From contig CAWAYQ010000032.1 of NCBI GenBank assembly GCA_963786225.1, positions 1-64,000 of the forward strand: a DNA stretch of 64,000 nt. The letters are read 5' to 3'. Under the pieces are notes generated by a model that did not search any database, was not told where the DNA came from, and saw nothing but the letters and a program-made list of their open reading frames with translations. The DNA comes from Flaviflagellibacter sp963786225 (lineage in GTDB: Bacteria > Pseudomonadota > Alphaproteobacteria > Rhizobiales > Methylopilaceae). Shown piece by piece: positions 9,260 through 19,539 of the stretch. The number at the start of each line of letters is the position of its first letter. Position 1 is the first letter of the stretch. A program made the position numbers and the translations under genes.

Positions 9260-9600
9260 GGTAGCCCTTGGGGGCTGTGCCGGGCGGCCTCAGTGATCGA
9301 CGTACTTTAGGCTATACGGGAATCATGAGCCTTGGGCGCTTTGTCCGGTATCGCGCGTTCGCGAATGAAACCTGGGACTCGTATGTCCGGAAGCATTCGG
9401 AAATCCCTCGTGGTCGTCCCCATGGAAGAGCTTGCCGACGTGCCTCATGGGGGACTTCTCACGTCCGGAAGATCCTCGCTGCCGACGCGTTTCACAGTTC
9501 GCCGTCCGCGGACTGTGATGGCCTGTTCCCCCGACCACCTGATCACCATCGATTTCCGGGTGAGGGTTGAGGCTGCTTCGCTTTGGAATTTTTCCGTATT
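9260..9600. other. Intergenic region between the FixJ-like gene and the dnaK promoter
   Basis: About 340 bp between divergent genes. Short open frames exist but none has a recognisable product or ribosome site. The FixK-like box starts immediately after, at 9601. It presumably contains the promoter of the minus-strand regulator; no clear sigma-70 hexamers could be assigned. Confidence 0.4.
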
Positions 9601-9614
9601 TTGACGGTCGTCAA
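9601..9614. promoter_or_regulatory. FixK/FNR-like box TTGACGGTCGTCAA upstream of dnaK
   Basis: Inverted repeat TTGAC-N4-GTCAA centred about 103 bp before the dnaK ATG. It fits the FixK-type consensus TTGA-N6-TCAA. The same repeat with different spacer bases recurs at 14026 and 16068, and in degenerate form at 15630, all at promoters of the stress island. A CRP/FNR-family activator such as FixK or an NnrR-like protein is the likely binder, by inference. Confidence 0.65.
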
Positions 9615-9710
9615 CGTGACCATCCAGCGGAGGGTATTGAATGCGACCGGATTTGCGGCGTGGGCGTATCGCGTGGGCGCGCCGTGAAAGCGGCAAAGTT
9701 GGAGGCGGAC

Positions 9711-11630
<1,920 letters not shown>

Positions 11631-11650
11631 GCCACATCCGAGAGGCGACC

Positions 11651-12250
11651 ATGGCCGAAAGACATGCCCGGCCCCACGCCGACAAGCCGCACAAGGGTGC
11701 CGCAGCACAAGCGTCACGCGAGCGGGCGCCCTCCGCCGCCGATGATATCGCAGCAGAGTTGGCGGCGGCGAAGGATCGCCTTCTACGCTCGCTCGCCGAG
11801 CAGGAAAACATGCGTGGCCAAGCGCAGCGCGCCCGGGCGGAAGCCGTAAAGTATGCGGTAACGGGGTTTGCCGGAGACCTGCTGTCGTCGGTCGATAATC
11901 TGGAGCGCGCGCTCGTCAGTGTGCCGGAAGAGAAGCGCGCGGAGCCCGTGGTCGCAGGTCTTCTGGCGGGAGTCGAAGCGACACGGCGCGCGCTTCTCGA
12001 TACGTTCGCAAAACACGGACTCCAGCGCCTCGATCCGCTTGGCGAGCCGTTTGATCCCCATCGCCACGAGGCAAGCCTGGAAATGGAAGATGCGCGATAT
12101 CCGCCGGGGACCGTGACGAACGTCATTCAGCCCGGCTACATGCATCACGACCGCCTCGTGCGGCCGGCGCTCGTCGCCGTCAGCAGGATGCCCGATGCGC
12201 CACGCGGGGAATCTGCGCCTGACCGAGACGAGCGCAGCGGATCAACCTGA
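11651..12250 (+). CDS. grpE: Nucleotide exchange factor GrpE
   Basis: A 199-residue protein beginning 20 bp after dnaK, preceded by GAGAGG. The long N-terminal helix (AAELAAAKDRLLRSLAEQEN, MRGQAQRARAEAVKYAVTGF) and the C-terminal beta domain with FDPHRHEASLEMED and VTNVIQPGYMHHDRLVRPA identify GrpE. It releases ADP from DnaK. The last 9 bp overlap the end of the convergent psiE gene. The first 30 residues are basic and low in complexity. An operon with dnaK is clear. Confidence 0.95.
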   Translation: MAERHARPHADKPHKGAAAQASRERAPSAADDIAAELAAAKDRLLRSLAEQENMRGQAQRARAEAVKYAVTGFAGDLLSSVDNLERALVSVPEEKRAEPVVAGLLAGVEATRRALLDTFAKHGLQRLDPLGEPFDPHRHEASLEMEDARYPPGTVTNVIQPGYMHHDRLVRPALVAVSRMPDAPRGESAPDRDERSGST

Positions 12251-12721
12251 ATCGGCGGTTTGGTCGGCCTGCTCGCGATTCGGGATCAGCCAATAGACGG
12301 TGCCAAGGGCAAGGATCGCGGCCGCAAGCGACAGAATGTGCCATGCATCGGTCTCGGCGGGGTCAAGGATGATGACCTTCCTGCAGATGGCCAGAAGCGC
12401 GATCACCACGACCGACCGGATTTGCACGACGCTGGCCCTGCGCGCGGCGACGACGAGAAGCGATTTTTTGAATTCCAGCGCAATGATGACCGTGAAAATC
12501 ATGCCGAACACGGCCTGGAAGGCCGAATAGTCGGAGGGATCAAAGCTGCCGACGAAGACGAGGCCGAACACAATTTTCAGGGTGAGATTCCAGACCGCCG
12601 CGACGACAACAATCGCGATGAGCGCCGTCAGGATGAGAATGACGGCCTGCTCGAAGCGCTGGTAAAAGGACAGGAGCTGGAATTCGGCCCGCGCTGTCTT
12701 CAATTCGTCCCTGATCGACAT
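12242..12721 (-). CDS. psiE: Phosphate-starvation-inducible PsiE family membrane protein
   Basis: The start at 12721 gives 159 residues beginning MSIRDELKTARAEFQLLSFY. Four membrane segments follow (around residues 25-50, 65-88, 95-120, 130-150). The pattern YQRFEQAVILILTALIAIVV and the later LEFKKSL-VQIRSVVVIALLAICRKVII match the PsiE family. PsiE function is not established; it is often found with stress genes. The gene overlaps the tail of grpE and lies 22 bp downstream of cbpM, so it may be the last gene of the cbpA-cbpM-psiE transcript. Confidence 0.82.
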   Translation of the reverse strand: MSIRDELKTARAEFQLLSFYQRFEQAVILILTALIAIVVVAAVWNLTLKIVFGLVFVGSFDPSDYSAFQAVFGMIFTVIIALEFKKSLLVVAARRASVVQIRSVVVIALLAICRKVIILDPAETDAWHILSLAAAILALGTVYWLIPNREQADQTADSG

Positions 12722-12743
12722 CCATCGCTCCCGTGGCAGCTGG

Positions 12744-13052
12744 TCATCCGGCCGCCCGGTTCTGGGAGGCGGGGATATTTCGGAGGGCGCCGGGCGAGAC
12801 GACACCGCGCAGGGCTCGACGAAGCCCGTGGATTTGATCGACGAGGTGCAGGACCAGCGTAACACCCTCGTCGTTGACCCCCATCGGCCCGCGCAGGTCG
12901 AGAATGAGCCGGGCTCGCGCAAGGTCGATCGTCGAGAACCGCCGGCCCCGCCGGGCTTCTATCGGATGAAGCCAACCGGTTTCGATCCAGGCCTCGAGAG
13001 CGGTTTCCTCGAGTCCCGCCACTCGACAGAATTCTGTCGTGTCGAGCATCAT
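12744..13052 (-). CDS. cbpM: Chaperone modulator CbpM
   Basis: A 102-residue protein with a MerR-like start (EFCRVAGLEETALEAWIETG, WLHPIEARRGRRFSTIDLAR) and the CbpM-type middle LILDLRGPMGVNDEGVTLVL. CbpM binds the J-domain of CbpA and inhibits its co-chaperone and DNA-binding activity. Its start codon overlaps the cbpA stop by 4 bp, the typical coupled arrangement. Confidence is high because of both sequence and context. Confidence 0.92.
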   Translation of the reverse strand: MMLDTTEFCRVAGLEETALEAWIETGWLHPIEARRGRRFSTIDLARARLILDLRGPMGVNDEGVTLVLHLVDQIHGLRRALRGVVSPGALRNIPASQNRAAG

Positions 13053-13963
13053 ATCCTCATCTTTCGGCGCGGATTGTAGGTGCGCCCCGGCCAGCGGGAC
13101 ACGAATGCTTCGAGTTCGGCATCCGGCTGATCGGGGAGCATGACCTGCAAGGAGAGATATTCGTCGCCACGTTTGCCGTCTCGTCCCGGGACGCCTCTGC
13201 CTTTCAGACGGAGGACCTTGCCGGTGTTCGAGCCTTTCGGAATCGTCGCCGTGACCGGTCCCTCGGGTGTCGGTACCGTCACCTTGCCGCCGAGGACGGC
13301 CTCGGTGAGCGAGATCGGCAGATCAAGGCGGATGTCGTTACCGTCGCGCTTGAAGAACGGGTGCGGACGAACGGTTATTTCGATCAACGCGTCGCCGGCC
13401 TCCCCGCCATCGGGTCCGGCATCGCCTCGACCCGGCAGACGAAGCGTCTGACCGTCGCGTATGCCCGGCGGAATGACGACGTCGAGGGAGGCGCCGTCGG
13501 GCAAGGTGATCCGCCGTGTCGCGCCATTCACGGCATCCAGAAAATCCACCTCCAGTCGATAACGCCTGTCATCGCCGTGCATACGAAATCCACGGCGGCC
13601 ACCGCCTTGGGCGAAGAAGGCGGAGAGGATCTCGTCGGCGTCACCGAAATCCGCGAAGCCCGACGAATTTTCGTAGCGTTGCGAACCTCCCCCGGCCTGA
13701 GCAAAATCGCGATAATATTGCCGTTGCGGCTTCTCGGCTCCCGTCTCATCGATCTCTCCGCGGTCGAAGCGCGCCCGCTTCGTCTCGTCACCCAGGATGT
13801 CGTAGGCGGCCGATAGATCCTGGAACTTGCGTTGCGCCGTCTTGTCTCCGGGGTTGAGGTCCGGATGCAGTTTCTTGGCGAGCCGTCGATAGGCCTTTTG
13901 GATCTCCTCCTGCGAAGCGCCGCGTGCCACACCAAGCAGGTCATAAGGATCGGCGCTGGCCAT
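13049..13963 (-). CDS. cbpA: DnaJ-class co-chaperone CbpA
   Basis: A 304-residue protein. Residues 6-70 are a J-domain (YDLLGVARGASQEEIQKAYR with the HPD motif in KKLHPDLNPGD). A Gly-rich linker follows (QAGGGSQRYENSSG, GGGRRGFRMHG), without the cysteine-rich zinc finger of true DnaJ. The two C-terminal beta domains contain LDVVIPPGIRDGQTLRLPGR and TVPTPEGPVTATIPKGSNTG. It delivers substrates to DnaK and stimulates its ATPase. Divergent from the hsp20 genes, sharing a FixK-like box in the 145-bp gap. Confidence 0.95.
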   Translation of the reverse strand: MASADPYDLLGVARGASQEEIQKAYRRLAKKLHPDLNPGDKTAQRKFQDLSAAYDILGDETKRARFDRGEIDETGAEKPQRQYYRDFAQAGGGSQRYENSSGFADFGDADEILSAFFAQGGGRRGFRMHGDDRRYRLEVDFLDAVNGATRRITLPDGASLDVVIPPGIRDGQTLRLPGRGDAGPDGGEAGDALIEITVRPHPFFKRDGNDIRLDLPISLTEAVLGGKVTVPTPEGPVTATIPKGSNTGKVLRLKGRGVPGRDGKRGDEYLSLQVMLPDQPDAELEAFVSRWPGRTYNPRRKMRI

Positions 13964-14025
13964 CGTCCGTTCTCCGTATTCCTGCCGAGCGTTGGCGACG
14001 ATAATCCTTGGATGCGCGACACGAA

Positions 14026-14039
14026 TTGACAGCCGTCAA
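14026..14039. promoter_or_regulatory. FixK/FNR-like box between divergent cbpA and hsp20
   Basis: TTGACAGCCGTCAA, an inverted repeat of TTGAC-N4-GTCAA. It lies about 69 bp from the cbpA start and 76 bp from the first hsp20 start, almost central in the divergent promoter region, so one activator could serve both directions. Compare 9601, 15630 and 16068. Confidence 0.68.
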
Positions 14040-14108
14040 CGACCACCGGGACCCAAAGGGGGCATTCTTCTCTCAGATGTCACGCCTCGGGACAAAAGGA
14101 GAGCAGCC

Positions 14109-14562
14109 ATGCCCGGTGAGATGCTCAGAGAGATGCCGTCCGCGCGCCAACGCCTCGATCCCATGCGCCAGATGCAAAGGGCCCGGGCGGATTTGAACCG
14201 ATTGTTCGGCGGCCTGCGTTTCGATACGGAAACTGAATTTCCATCGCTGAATCTCTGGACGAGTCCGGACGGTGCCGTGCGTCGCTGCGGAAGTTCCCGG
14301 CGTGCCGCCGGAAGATATCGACATCACGGTCCGACGTGACACCGTTACCATTCGGGGAACTCGGCCTCCGGAGCCGACCGAGGGCGGAACAGTCGTGTTG
14401 CGCGAGGAGCGAATGCACGGTCCCTTCGCGCGCACCATCGTACTTCCCTTCCGGATCGACACCGACAAGGCGTCAGCCATGTTCGAATGCGGTGTGGTGA
14501 TCCTGACCTTGCCCCGCCCCGAGGACGACAAGCCCCGGCAGATCAAGGTCGCGCGGTCCTGA
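14109..14562 (+). CDS. Small heat-shock protein Hsp20 (first of three), one frameshift
   Basis: The start at 14109 follows AGGAGA. The N-terminal part (RARADLNRLFGGLRFDTE, LWTSPDG) continues in another frame as VAAEVPGVPPEDIDITVRRD, VTIRGTRPPEPTEG, HGPFARTIVLPFRIDTDKAS and FECGVVILTLPRPED, an alpha-crystallin domain. One extra C at about 14280 (GTGCGTCGC) restores a protein of about 150 residues. Hsp20 proteins hold unfolding proteins in a refoldable state for DnaK. The break is probably a sequence error or recent mutation because both sides are conserved. Confidence 0.85.
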
Positions 14563-14588
14563 TACCAGCCACTTCAAAGGAGCCTGTG

Positions 14589-14976
14589 ATGAACCAGCTT
14601 CAATCGAAAGCATCTTCAGCCTCCGCCGAGTTCGACCAAAGCGGGACCGATTTCGACGCCCCCCGCCGACATCCTCGAAAAGTCAGACGCGGTGGTCATG
14701 CTTCTGGATGTGCCGGGAGCCGATCCGGCGAGTCTCGATGTAACGCTCGACAAGCGTGTCCTGACCGTGACCGCCCGTGTCACATCAACGGCACCGGAAG
14801 GCTTTGCGCCGGCCTATATCGAATTCCGAAGCGGTACCTACGAACGCCGCTTCGCCTTCTCGGAGCCGATGGACGGGGAGCGCATCGATGCCACGCTAAA
14901 GGACGGGGTTCTCCGCCTGACTGTTCCAAAGGCGACGGATACGGGCGCCAAGAAAATCAGCGTCAAGGCCGAATGA
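14589..14976 (+). CDS. Small heat-shock protein Hsp20 (second of three), one frameshift
   Basis: The start at 14589 follows AAGGAG. The protein reads QSKASSASAEFDQSGTDFDA, then the frame changes at a run of six C (14659-14664). Dropping one C gives PPADILEKSDAVVMLLDVPG, DPASLDVTLDKRVLTVTARV, ERRFAFSEPMDGERIDATLK and DGVLRLTVPKATDTG, an alpha-crystallin domain of the HspQ/Hsp16 type. Total about 128 residues, short for the family. It is 26 bp after the first hsp20 and 12 bp before the third, so the three form one operon. The homopolymer context makes a sequencing error likely. Confidence 0.85.
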
Positions 14977-14988
14977 AGGGAGAACGAC

Positions 14989-15498
14989 ATGAGAGTGACC
15001 GATCTTATTCCCTGGAAAACCGCGCCCGGGTCCGAGACCGCCATGCCTAGCGGGCGCGACCCGGTTGCGGCGCTTCAAAGCGAAGTCAACCGCGCCTTTG
15101 ACGATTTCCTGCGTGTGATCCCCATGCCGTTCTCCGGTTGGACCAGCTCATTTCCCGACAGCGGTTCGAGAATCCCGGTTGACGTTATTGAGAACGACAA
15201 GGAGATGAAAATCACGGCCGAACTGCCGGGAATGGACGAGACCGACATCGATGTTCGGGTGAACGACGGCATGCTGATCATCGCCGGCGAAAAAAAGACC
15301 GACCGTGAGACCAATGAGGACGGCTATGTTCTGCGCGAGTGCAGCGTCGGCCGTGTCGAGCGCGCTCTGCCCTTGCCGGAGAACGTCGACGCGGACGCAG
15401 TCCAGGCCAACTTCAAACGTGGTGTGCTGACATTGACGATTCCGAAAAAGCCCGACGCGCCGGGCGGCACCAAGCGGATCCCGGTGCGATCCAGCTGA
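14989..15498 (+). CDS. Small heat-shock protein Hsp20 (third of three)
   Basis: An intact 169-residue protein. The alpha-crystallin domain spans about residues 60-160: IPVDVIENDKEMKITAELPG, MDETDIDVRVNDGMLIIAGE, VLRECSVGRVERALPLPENV, and FKRGVLTLTIPKKPDAPGG, with the I-x-I-like tail KRIPVRSS. This is the standard Hsp20 type found in Rhizobiales. It is the last gene of the hsp20 operon. Confidence 0.95.
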   Translation: MRVTDLIPWKTAPGSETAMPSGRDPVAALQSEVNRAFDDFLRVIPMPFSGWTSSFPDSGSRIPVDVIENDKEMKITAELPGMDETDIDVRVNDGMLIIAGEKKTDRETNEDGYVLRECSVGRVERALPLPENVDADAVQANFKRGVLTLTIPKKPDAPGGTKRIPVRSS

Positions 15499-15797
15499 CG
15501 CCGCAGGTCGGCTGCCCACCAAGTCTCCCCAACTTCGTGCGGCGTCCGATGGAGCCGCACTCTCTTTTTCTCACGTTCACGAGCAGAGCACTTTTACGCG
15601 TGCTGCCTCTGGGGTTCGGGCGACCGAATCTGACGACCGTCAAGGCTGGAAAATGCCCAGCGTCCTAGTTTCCTGCCTGCACCGGCAAGGATATCGATGC
15701 ATCTGACCTCGGCGTCGGGCCAATGCGGGATGCGCTCCTTTGCGAGAGGGGACATTTGTCCCGGAGGTAAGGCGGCTGACGAATATCGAGGAGCCCA
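15499..15797. other. Intergenic region after the hsp20 operon
   Basis: About 300 bp without a supported gene. It holds the degenerate FixK-like box at 15630-15643, which suggests a promoter for the small gene at 15798. No terminator hairpin was found with confidence. Confidence 0.4.
15630..15643. promoter_or_regulatory. Degenerate FixK-like box upstream of the small charged protein
   Basis: CTGACGACCGTCAA differs from the TTGAC-N4-GTCAA pattern by one base in the left half. It lies about 160 bp before the start at 15798. Reported because it is spaced between the perfect copies at 14026 and 16068; on its own it would be weak. Confidence 0.4.
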
Positions 15798-16061
15798 ATG
15801 TCCACGCCGACCAAACCTCCTTCACATGACGCTCAGGCAAAGCGCACGCGCCGCGCCCGGAAGAGCGCCGCCGGTTCCGAGCCGGCTAAGGCCGTCGCGC
15901 GACCGGAGGCCGTGGACGAGCCGTACGACACGGTCGACGAAGCGAGCTTCGAATCGTTCCCCGCAAGCGATCCTCCGGCCTGGATCTTCCGGGAGCCGAT
16001 TGAGCGCGAGCTTTCCCGGCCGGACGAAAGCAAGAAGTCGCGGCGCCGCCGCCGCTCGTAG
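15798..16061 (+). CDS. Small charged hypothetical protein with ESFPASDPPAW motif
   Basis: An 87-residue, probably disordered protein: a basic N-terminus (KRTRRARKSAAG), an acidic middle with YDTVDEASFESFPASDPPAW, and an Arg/Lys-rich end. The SFPASDPPAW-type motif recurs in small uncharacterised proteins of Rhizobiales, often near stress genes; function unknown. The start follows a GAGG site. It lies 97 bp before the hdeD-like gene, with a FixK-like box between them. Confidence 0.7.
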   Translation: MSTPTKPPSHDAQAKRTRRARKSAAGSEPAKAVARPEAVDEPYDTVDEASFESFPASDPPAWIFREPIERELSRPDESKKSRRRRRS

Positions 16062-16067
16062 CCGGCA

Positions 16068-16081
16068 TTGACTATCGTCAA
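16068..16081. promoter_or_regulatory. FixK/FNR-like box upstream of the HdeD-like gene
   Basis: TTGACTATCGTCAA, a perfect TTGAC-N4-GTCAA inverted repeat, centred about 83 bp before the start at 16158 and 7 bp after the preceding stop codon. Spacing resembles that of the box before the hsp20 operon. Confidence 0.65.
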
Positions 16082-16157
16082 CGCGGCCTCCGCGATCCGG
16101 TCGTAGAGTGCGAATTGTATGGACGCTGAAAGACACGAAATGCCGAGAGGTAGTCCT

Positions 16158-16775
16158 ATGAGCTCGTCCCAGACGGAACACTCCCAAATCATGCGCGATA
16201 AAAATGCGGTGCTTGCCAACAATTGGTGGGTCGTCGCACTGCGGGGAGCATTGGCGATCGCCTTCGGCATCACCGCCTTCGTCGTGCCCGGTGCGACGAT
16301 GCTCGCGCTCGTTCTCTTTTTCGCCGCCTATAGCCTAGTCGATGGCGTTTTCAGCATCGTGCTCGCTGCGCGCGGCGCTCGCAGGGGCGAACGCTGGGGC
16401 CTGCTCCTGCTTAACGGCCTGTTCGGCATCGCGATCGGGGTTGCCACGGTGCTTTGGCCGGGCATTACCGTGCTCGCCTTCGTTTTCCTGATCGGGGCAT
16501 GGGCGCTGGTGTCGGGCGCTCTTATGCTCGCTGCGGCCTTCAACCTCAGGATCAGCCACGGCCGTTGGCTGCTCGTCTTCGGTGCGATCGTTTCCCTGCT
16601 TTATGGCGTGCTTCTGTTCGCCGCCCCCTTGATAGGCGCTCTGGTCCTCACATGGTGGGTGGGAGCGCACGCGCTGGTTCTTGGCGTCACGCTGATCATG
16701 CTTGCTTTCAGACTGCGTAAACATCGAGGCGAAGACACGCCACGTGCCATGGCCACGCCGGGGCCGGCCACCTGA
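16158..16775 (+). CDS. HdeD-family (DUF308) membrane protein
   Basis: A 205-residue protein starting at an ATG behind GAGAGG. It has six membrane segments in three DUF308 repeats: WWVVALRGALAIAFGITAFV, WGLLLLNGLFGIAIGVATVL, and WLLVFGAIVSLLYGVLLFAA, each followed by a second hydrophobic segment. HdeD is linked to acid and general stress in enterobacteria; the mechanism is unknown. A FixK-like box upstream places it in the same putative regulon as the chaperones. Confidence 0.87.
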   Translation: MSSSQTEHSQIMRDKNAVLANNWWVVALRGALAIAFGITAFVVPGATMLALVLFFAAYSLVDGVFSIVLAARGARRGERWGLLLLNGLFGIAIGVATVLWPGITVLAFVFLIGAWALVSGALMLAAAFNLRISHGRWLLVFGAIVSLLYGVLLFAAPLIGALVLTWWVGAHALVLGVTLIMLAFRLRKHRGEDTPRAMATPGPAT

Positions 16776-17070
16776 GCATCATCCTTCCCAACGGCAGGTC
16801 GGAGGCTTCCTGGGTCTCGGCGCCCATCTGGTCGCTGTTCCCTATGAGAGCCTGAACATCAGCGAAGCTGGCGGGAGCATCAAAAGAAGCTCTCCAAAAG
16901 CAGCCGGAGTTCGAATTCAAGAAATAGCCGATCAGGCCGGTGCCCAGCAGTCGTGGAGCGCGCCTGTCGGGGACATTGGCCGAGCCTCGCCAGGGGCCAT
17001 CGCGGCAGCACTCACCAAACCGTGATGCAGTCGTCAGCTTGTCGTAAGGGGCACCTGAAACCCGTCCCCT
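16776..17070. other. Intergenic region before the two-component system
   Basis: About 295 bp with no recognisable gene. Short frames can be opened on both strands, but they show no known motif and no convincing ribosome site. It presumably holds the promoter for the OmpR-type regulator at 17071. Confidence 0.4.
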
Positions 17071-17748
17071 ATGCGTATGCTGGTCATTGAGGACGACCGA
17101 CGGACGTCCGAATACATCGTGGGCGGGCTTTCCGAGATCGGTCACGTGGTGGATGTCGCCGCCGACGGCCGCGAAGCCCTGGCTTTCGCGGTCCAGGAAA
17201 GTTTCGACCTCGTTATTGTCGATCGCATGCTTCCGGGCCTCGACGGCCTTTCGCTCGTGAAAGCCCTGCGCGCCACCGGGGCGACAATGCCGGTCCTGTT
17301 CCTGACGGCAATCGGCGGGGTCGACGATCGCGTTGAGGGTCTGGAGGCCGGGGCCGACGACTATCTCGTCAAGCCGTTCGCCTTCTCTGAACTTCTCGCG
17401 CGCGTGAACGCTTTGCTCCGGCGGCCGTCGGTCCAGGTCGAGAAGACCGTCCTGCATGTCGCCGACCTCGAACTCGATCTGATCCGGCGGACTGCCAAGA
17501 GGGCCGACAAGATACTCGACTTGCAGCCCAAGGAATTTACGCTTCTCGAAGTGCTCATGCGGAACGAAGGCCGCGTCGTCACGCGCACCATGCTGTTGGA
17601 ACGGGTCTGGGATTTTCAGTTCGATCCGAAAACCAGCGTCGTGGAAACGCATGTCAGCCGCTTGCGTGCGAAGATCGACAAGCCGTTCGGCGAGGCGTTG
17701 CTGCATACTGTACGTAACATCGGCTACAGCCTGCATGCGCCCCGCTAG
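17071..17748 (+). CDS. OmpR-family response regulator
   Basis: A 225-residue protein. The receiver domain carries the acidic pair in MLVIEDDRRTSEY, the phospho-acceptor Asp51 in LVIVDRMLPGLDGL, and the conserved Lys in DDYLVKPFAFSELLAR. The C-terminal winged helix reads LQPKEFTLLEVLMRNEGRVV through VVETHVSRLRAKID. Its end overlaps the start of the sensor kinase by 14 bp, so the two are translationally coupled. Likely target: the small secreted protein and membrane protein genes downstream, by inference from position and the inverted repeat at 19139. Confidence 0.94.
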   Translation: MRMLVIEDDRRTSEYIVGGLSEIGHVVDVAADGREALAFAVQESFDLVIVDRMLPGLDGLSLVKALRATGATMPVLFLTAIGGVDDRVEGLEAGADDYLVKPFAFSELLARVNALLRRPSVQVEKTVLHVADLELDLIRRTAKRADKILDLQPKEFTLLEVLMRNEGRVVTRTMLLERVWDFQFDPKTSVVETHVSRLRAKIDKPFGEALLHTVRNIGYSLHAPR

Positions 17749-19115
17749 ATTCTGGAAAAGCACGGCATTGCGGCTCGCGCTGTCGTTCGCGGCGCTTTTC
17801 ATGATCTGTTTTCTCGCTGCGGGGGTCACGACGTATCTTGTCATGAAGAGCAATCTGGCCGCTCACCTTGATCGACAGATTTTCGAGACGTTCTCCGGCC
17901 TGGAGGGGCTTTACGAAAGCGGCGATACCGCCGATGTGATAGCCGCAGTCGATCGCCTCGCTCGGGCTGCCGTCGATCAGGACAGGATCTATTCCATCCG
18001 CGACCCATCGGGCGAGCCCTTGGCTGGAGACATACCCAAGACGCCGTCATCAGCCGGCTGGACTGACGCGGATGCAGCCTCCCTCGGCATTCGGAAAGAG
18101 GCGGGGCAATACCGGCTATACTCGGCCGACGTCGCGCAATTCCGGATGACGGTCGGCGCGAGCGCCCAGGCTTCCGCGGACATCCTCAAGACGGCCGTGT
18201 TCGGTTTCGCCTGGGCAACTCTGGGCGTCGGGGCGATCGCCCTCGCGGGCGGCACGTTCATCGCTCACCGCGCACAGAAACGGGTCGATGCGATCGCGGG
18301 TACGATGGACGCGGTCGCCGAAGGCCATCTTGACGCGCGGATCGCAATTACTAGCTCGAATGACGATCTCGATCATCTCTCCGCGCAGATCAACTCGGCT
18401 CTCGAACGGCTCGGACGGCTCATAGAAGGCATGCGTCAGGTCAGTGCCGATATCGCCCACGATCTGAAGACGCCTATCAACCGGCTCTACATCGACATCG
18501 AAACCGCGCTTGAAAAGGCATCGGAAGGACAGCCGGACGTGTCCGGCCTCCGGGAGGCGCTCTTGTCCGCACGGCAAATCAACGAAACCTTCGATGCGCT
18601 GTTGCGGATTGCGCAGATCGAAGCCGGAGCTCGCCGAGCGCGCTTCTCGAATGTCGAGATCACGCCGATACTCGAGACCGTATTCGAAGCCTACGAGCCG
18701 GTGGCCGAGGAGCGGGGCCAAACTCTTTCGCTCGGCGTATTCGGGCACTCGACCGGTGATATTCGGCGATACCCAGTTGCTCCTGCAAATGCTTTCAAAC
18801 CTTGTCGAGAATGCTATCGGCCATTGTCCGCCGGGTACCCCGGTCCGCCTGGAAGTGCGTGACGAGGAAGACGGCGCCCGGCTGCTGATCTCCGATAGGG
18901 GGCCGGGAATCCCGACTGCCGAAAGGATCAGGGTCTTCGAGCGTCTTTACCGTCTGGAAAAGAGTCGGACAACGCCGGGATCGGGCCTCGGCCTGAGTCT
19001 TGTGAAAGCGATAGTCGATCTGCACGGGGCCTCGATCACGCTCTCCGATAACGGGCCGGGTCTTCTGGTGTCGATTGCCTTCCCTCTGCCGTCGAAAGTC
19101 AGGCCGCCCGCCTGA
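17735..19115 (+). CDS. Membrane sensor histidine kinase, one frameshift
   Basis: The start MRPARFWKST lies inside the end of the regulator gene. Two membrane segments (about residues 10-35 and 155-185) enclose a periplasmic domain, followed by HAMP. The H-box is VSADIAHDLKTPINRL with His near residue 242. The frame breaks between about 18745 and 18775; after it the ATPase core continues with NLVENAIGH, DRGPGIP, and GSGLGLSLVKAIVDLHG. A single extra base explains the break. Partner of the OmpR regulator just upstream. Signal unknown. Confidence 0.88.
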
Positions 19116-19138
19116 AACATCGCCGCTCTGCGGGGAAT

Positions 19139-19156
19139 TCTTACGAAAAAGTAAGA
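19139..19156. promoter_or_regulatory. TCTTAC-N6-GTAAGA inverted repeat
   Basis: A perfect 6-bp inverted repeat with a GAAAAA spacer between the kinase stop and the small secreted protein gene (start at 19246). It could be a site for the OmpR-type regulator encoded next door, since such sites often lie between the sensor operon and its target; a weak hairpin terminator is the alternative. Confidence 0.45.
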
Positions 19157-19245
19157 CCGGGGACAGGCGCGCGCAAAAGCCACCGCATACGAGTTCGTGC
19201 AGAGGCCGACATCGGGTTGCGCCTCTTTCGCTCTCGGAGTTCGAC

Positions 19246-19503
19246 ATGAAAAACGTCACGCAGATCGCAGCGCTTTGCGCGGCCACCTTTTTTGTTGCTG
19301 AGCCGGCGCTCGCGGCAGCACCCGTGCCCTGCGAAAACATGCTGAAGGAGGTCAAGGCGGCCGCCAAGGATCCCAAGCTTGCGGCATTCGAAAAGGCAAA
19401 ATTCGACGACCTCGAGAGCAAGGGCATCGAACGTTGCAAGGCCGACGACGATACCGGTGCCGACGCGCTCTTCACCGAGGCGCTGAAGCTCGTAGGCAAG
19501 TAA
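19246..19503 (+). CDS. Small secreted protein, function unknown
   Basis: An 85-residue protein with a Sec signal peptide (MKNVTQIAALCAATFFVAEP, cleavage likely after ALA-A) and a helical, charged mature part of about 60 residues containing two cysteines (PVPCENMLKEVKAAAKD and GIERCKADDDTGADALF). It resembles small periplasmic proteins that follow two-component genes in Rhizobiales. No enzymatic motif. It may be a signalling or buffering partner of the sensor. Confidence 0.7.
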   Translation: MKNVTQIAALCAATFFVAEPALAAAPVPCENMLKEVKAAAKDPKLAAFEKAKFDDLESKGIERCKADDDTGADALFTEALKLVGK

Positions 19504-19539
19504 GCTCCTGGATCTCCGAATCTCGAAGGAACACACGTC

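Noticed and set aside
9323..9604. Small open frames between the FixJ-like gene and dnaK
   Set aside because: No motif, no ribosome site, and the region overlaps the dnaK promoter box.
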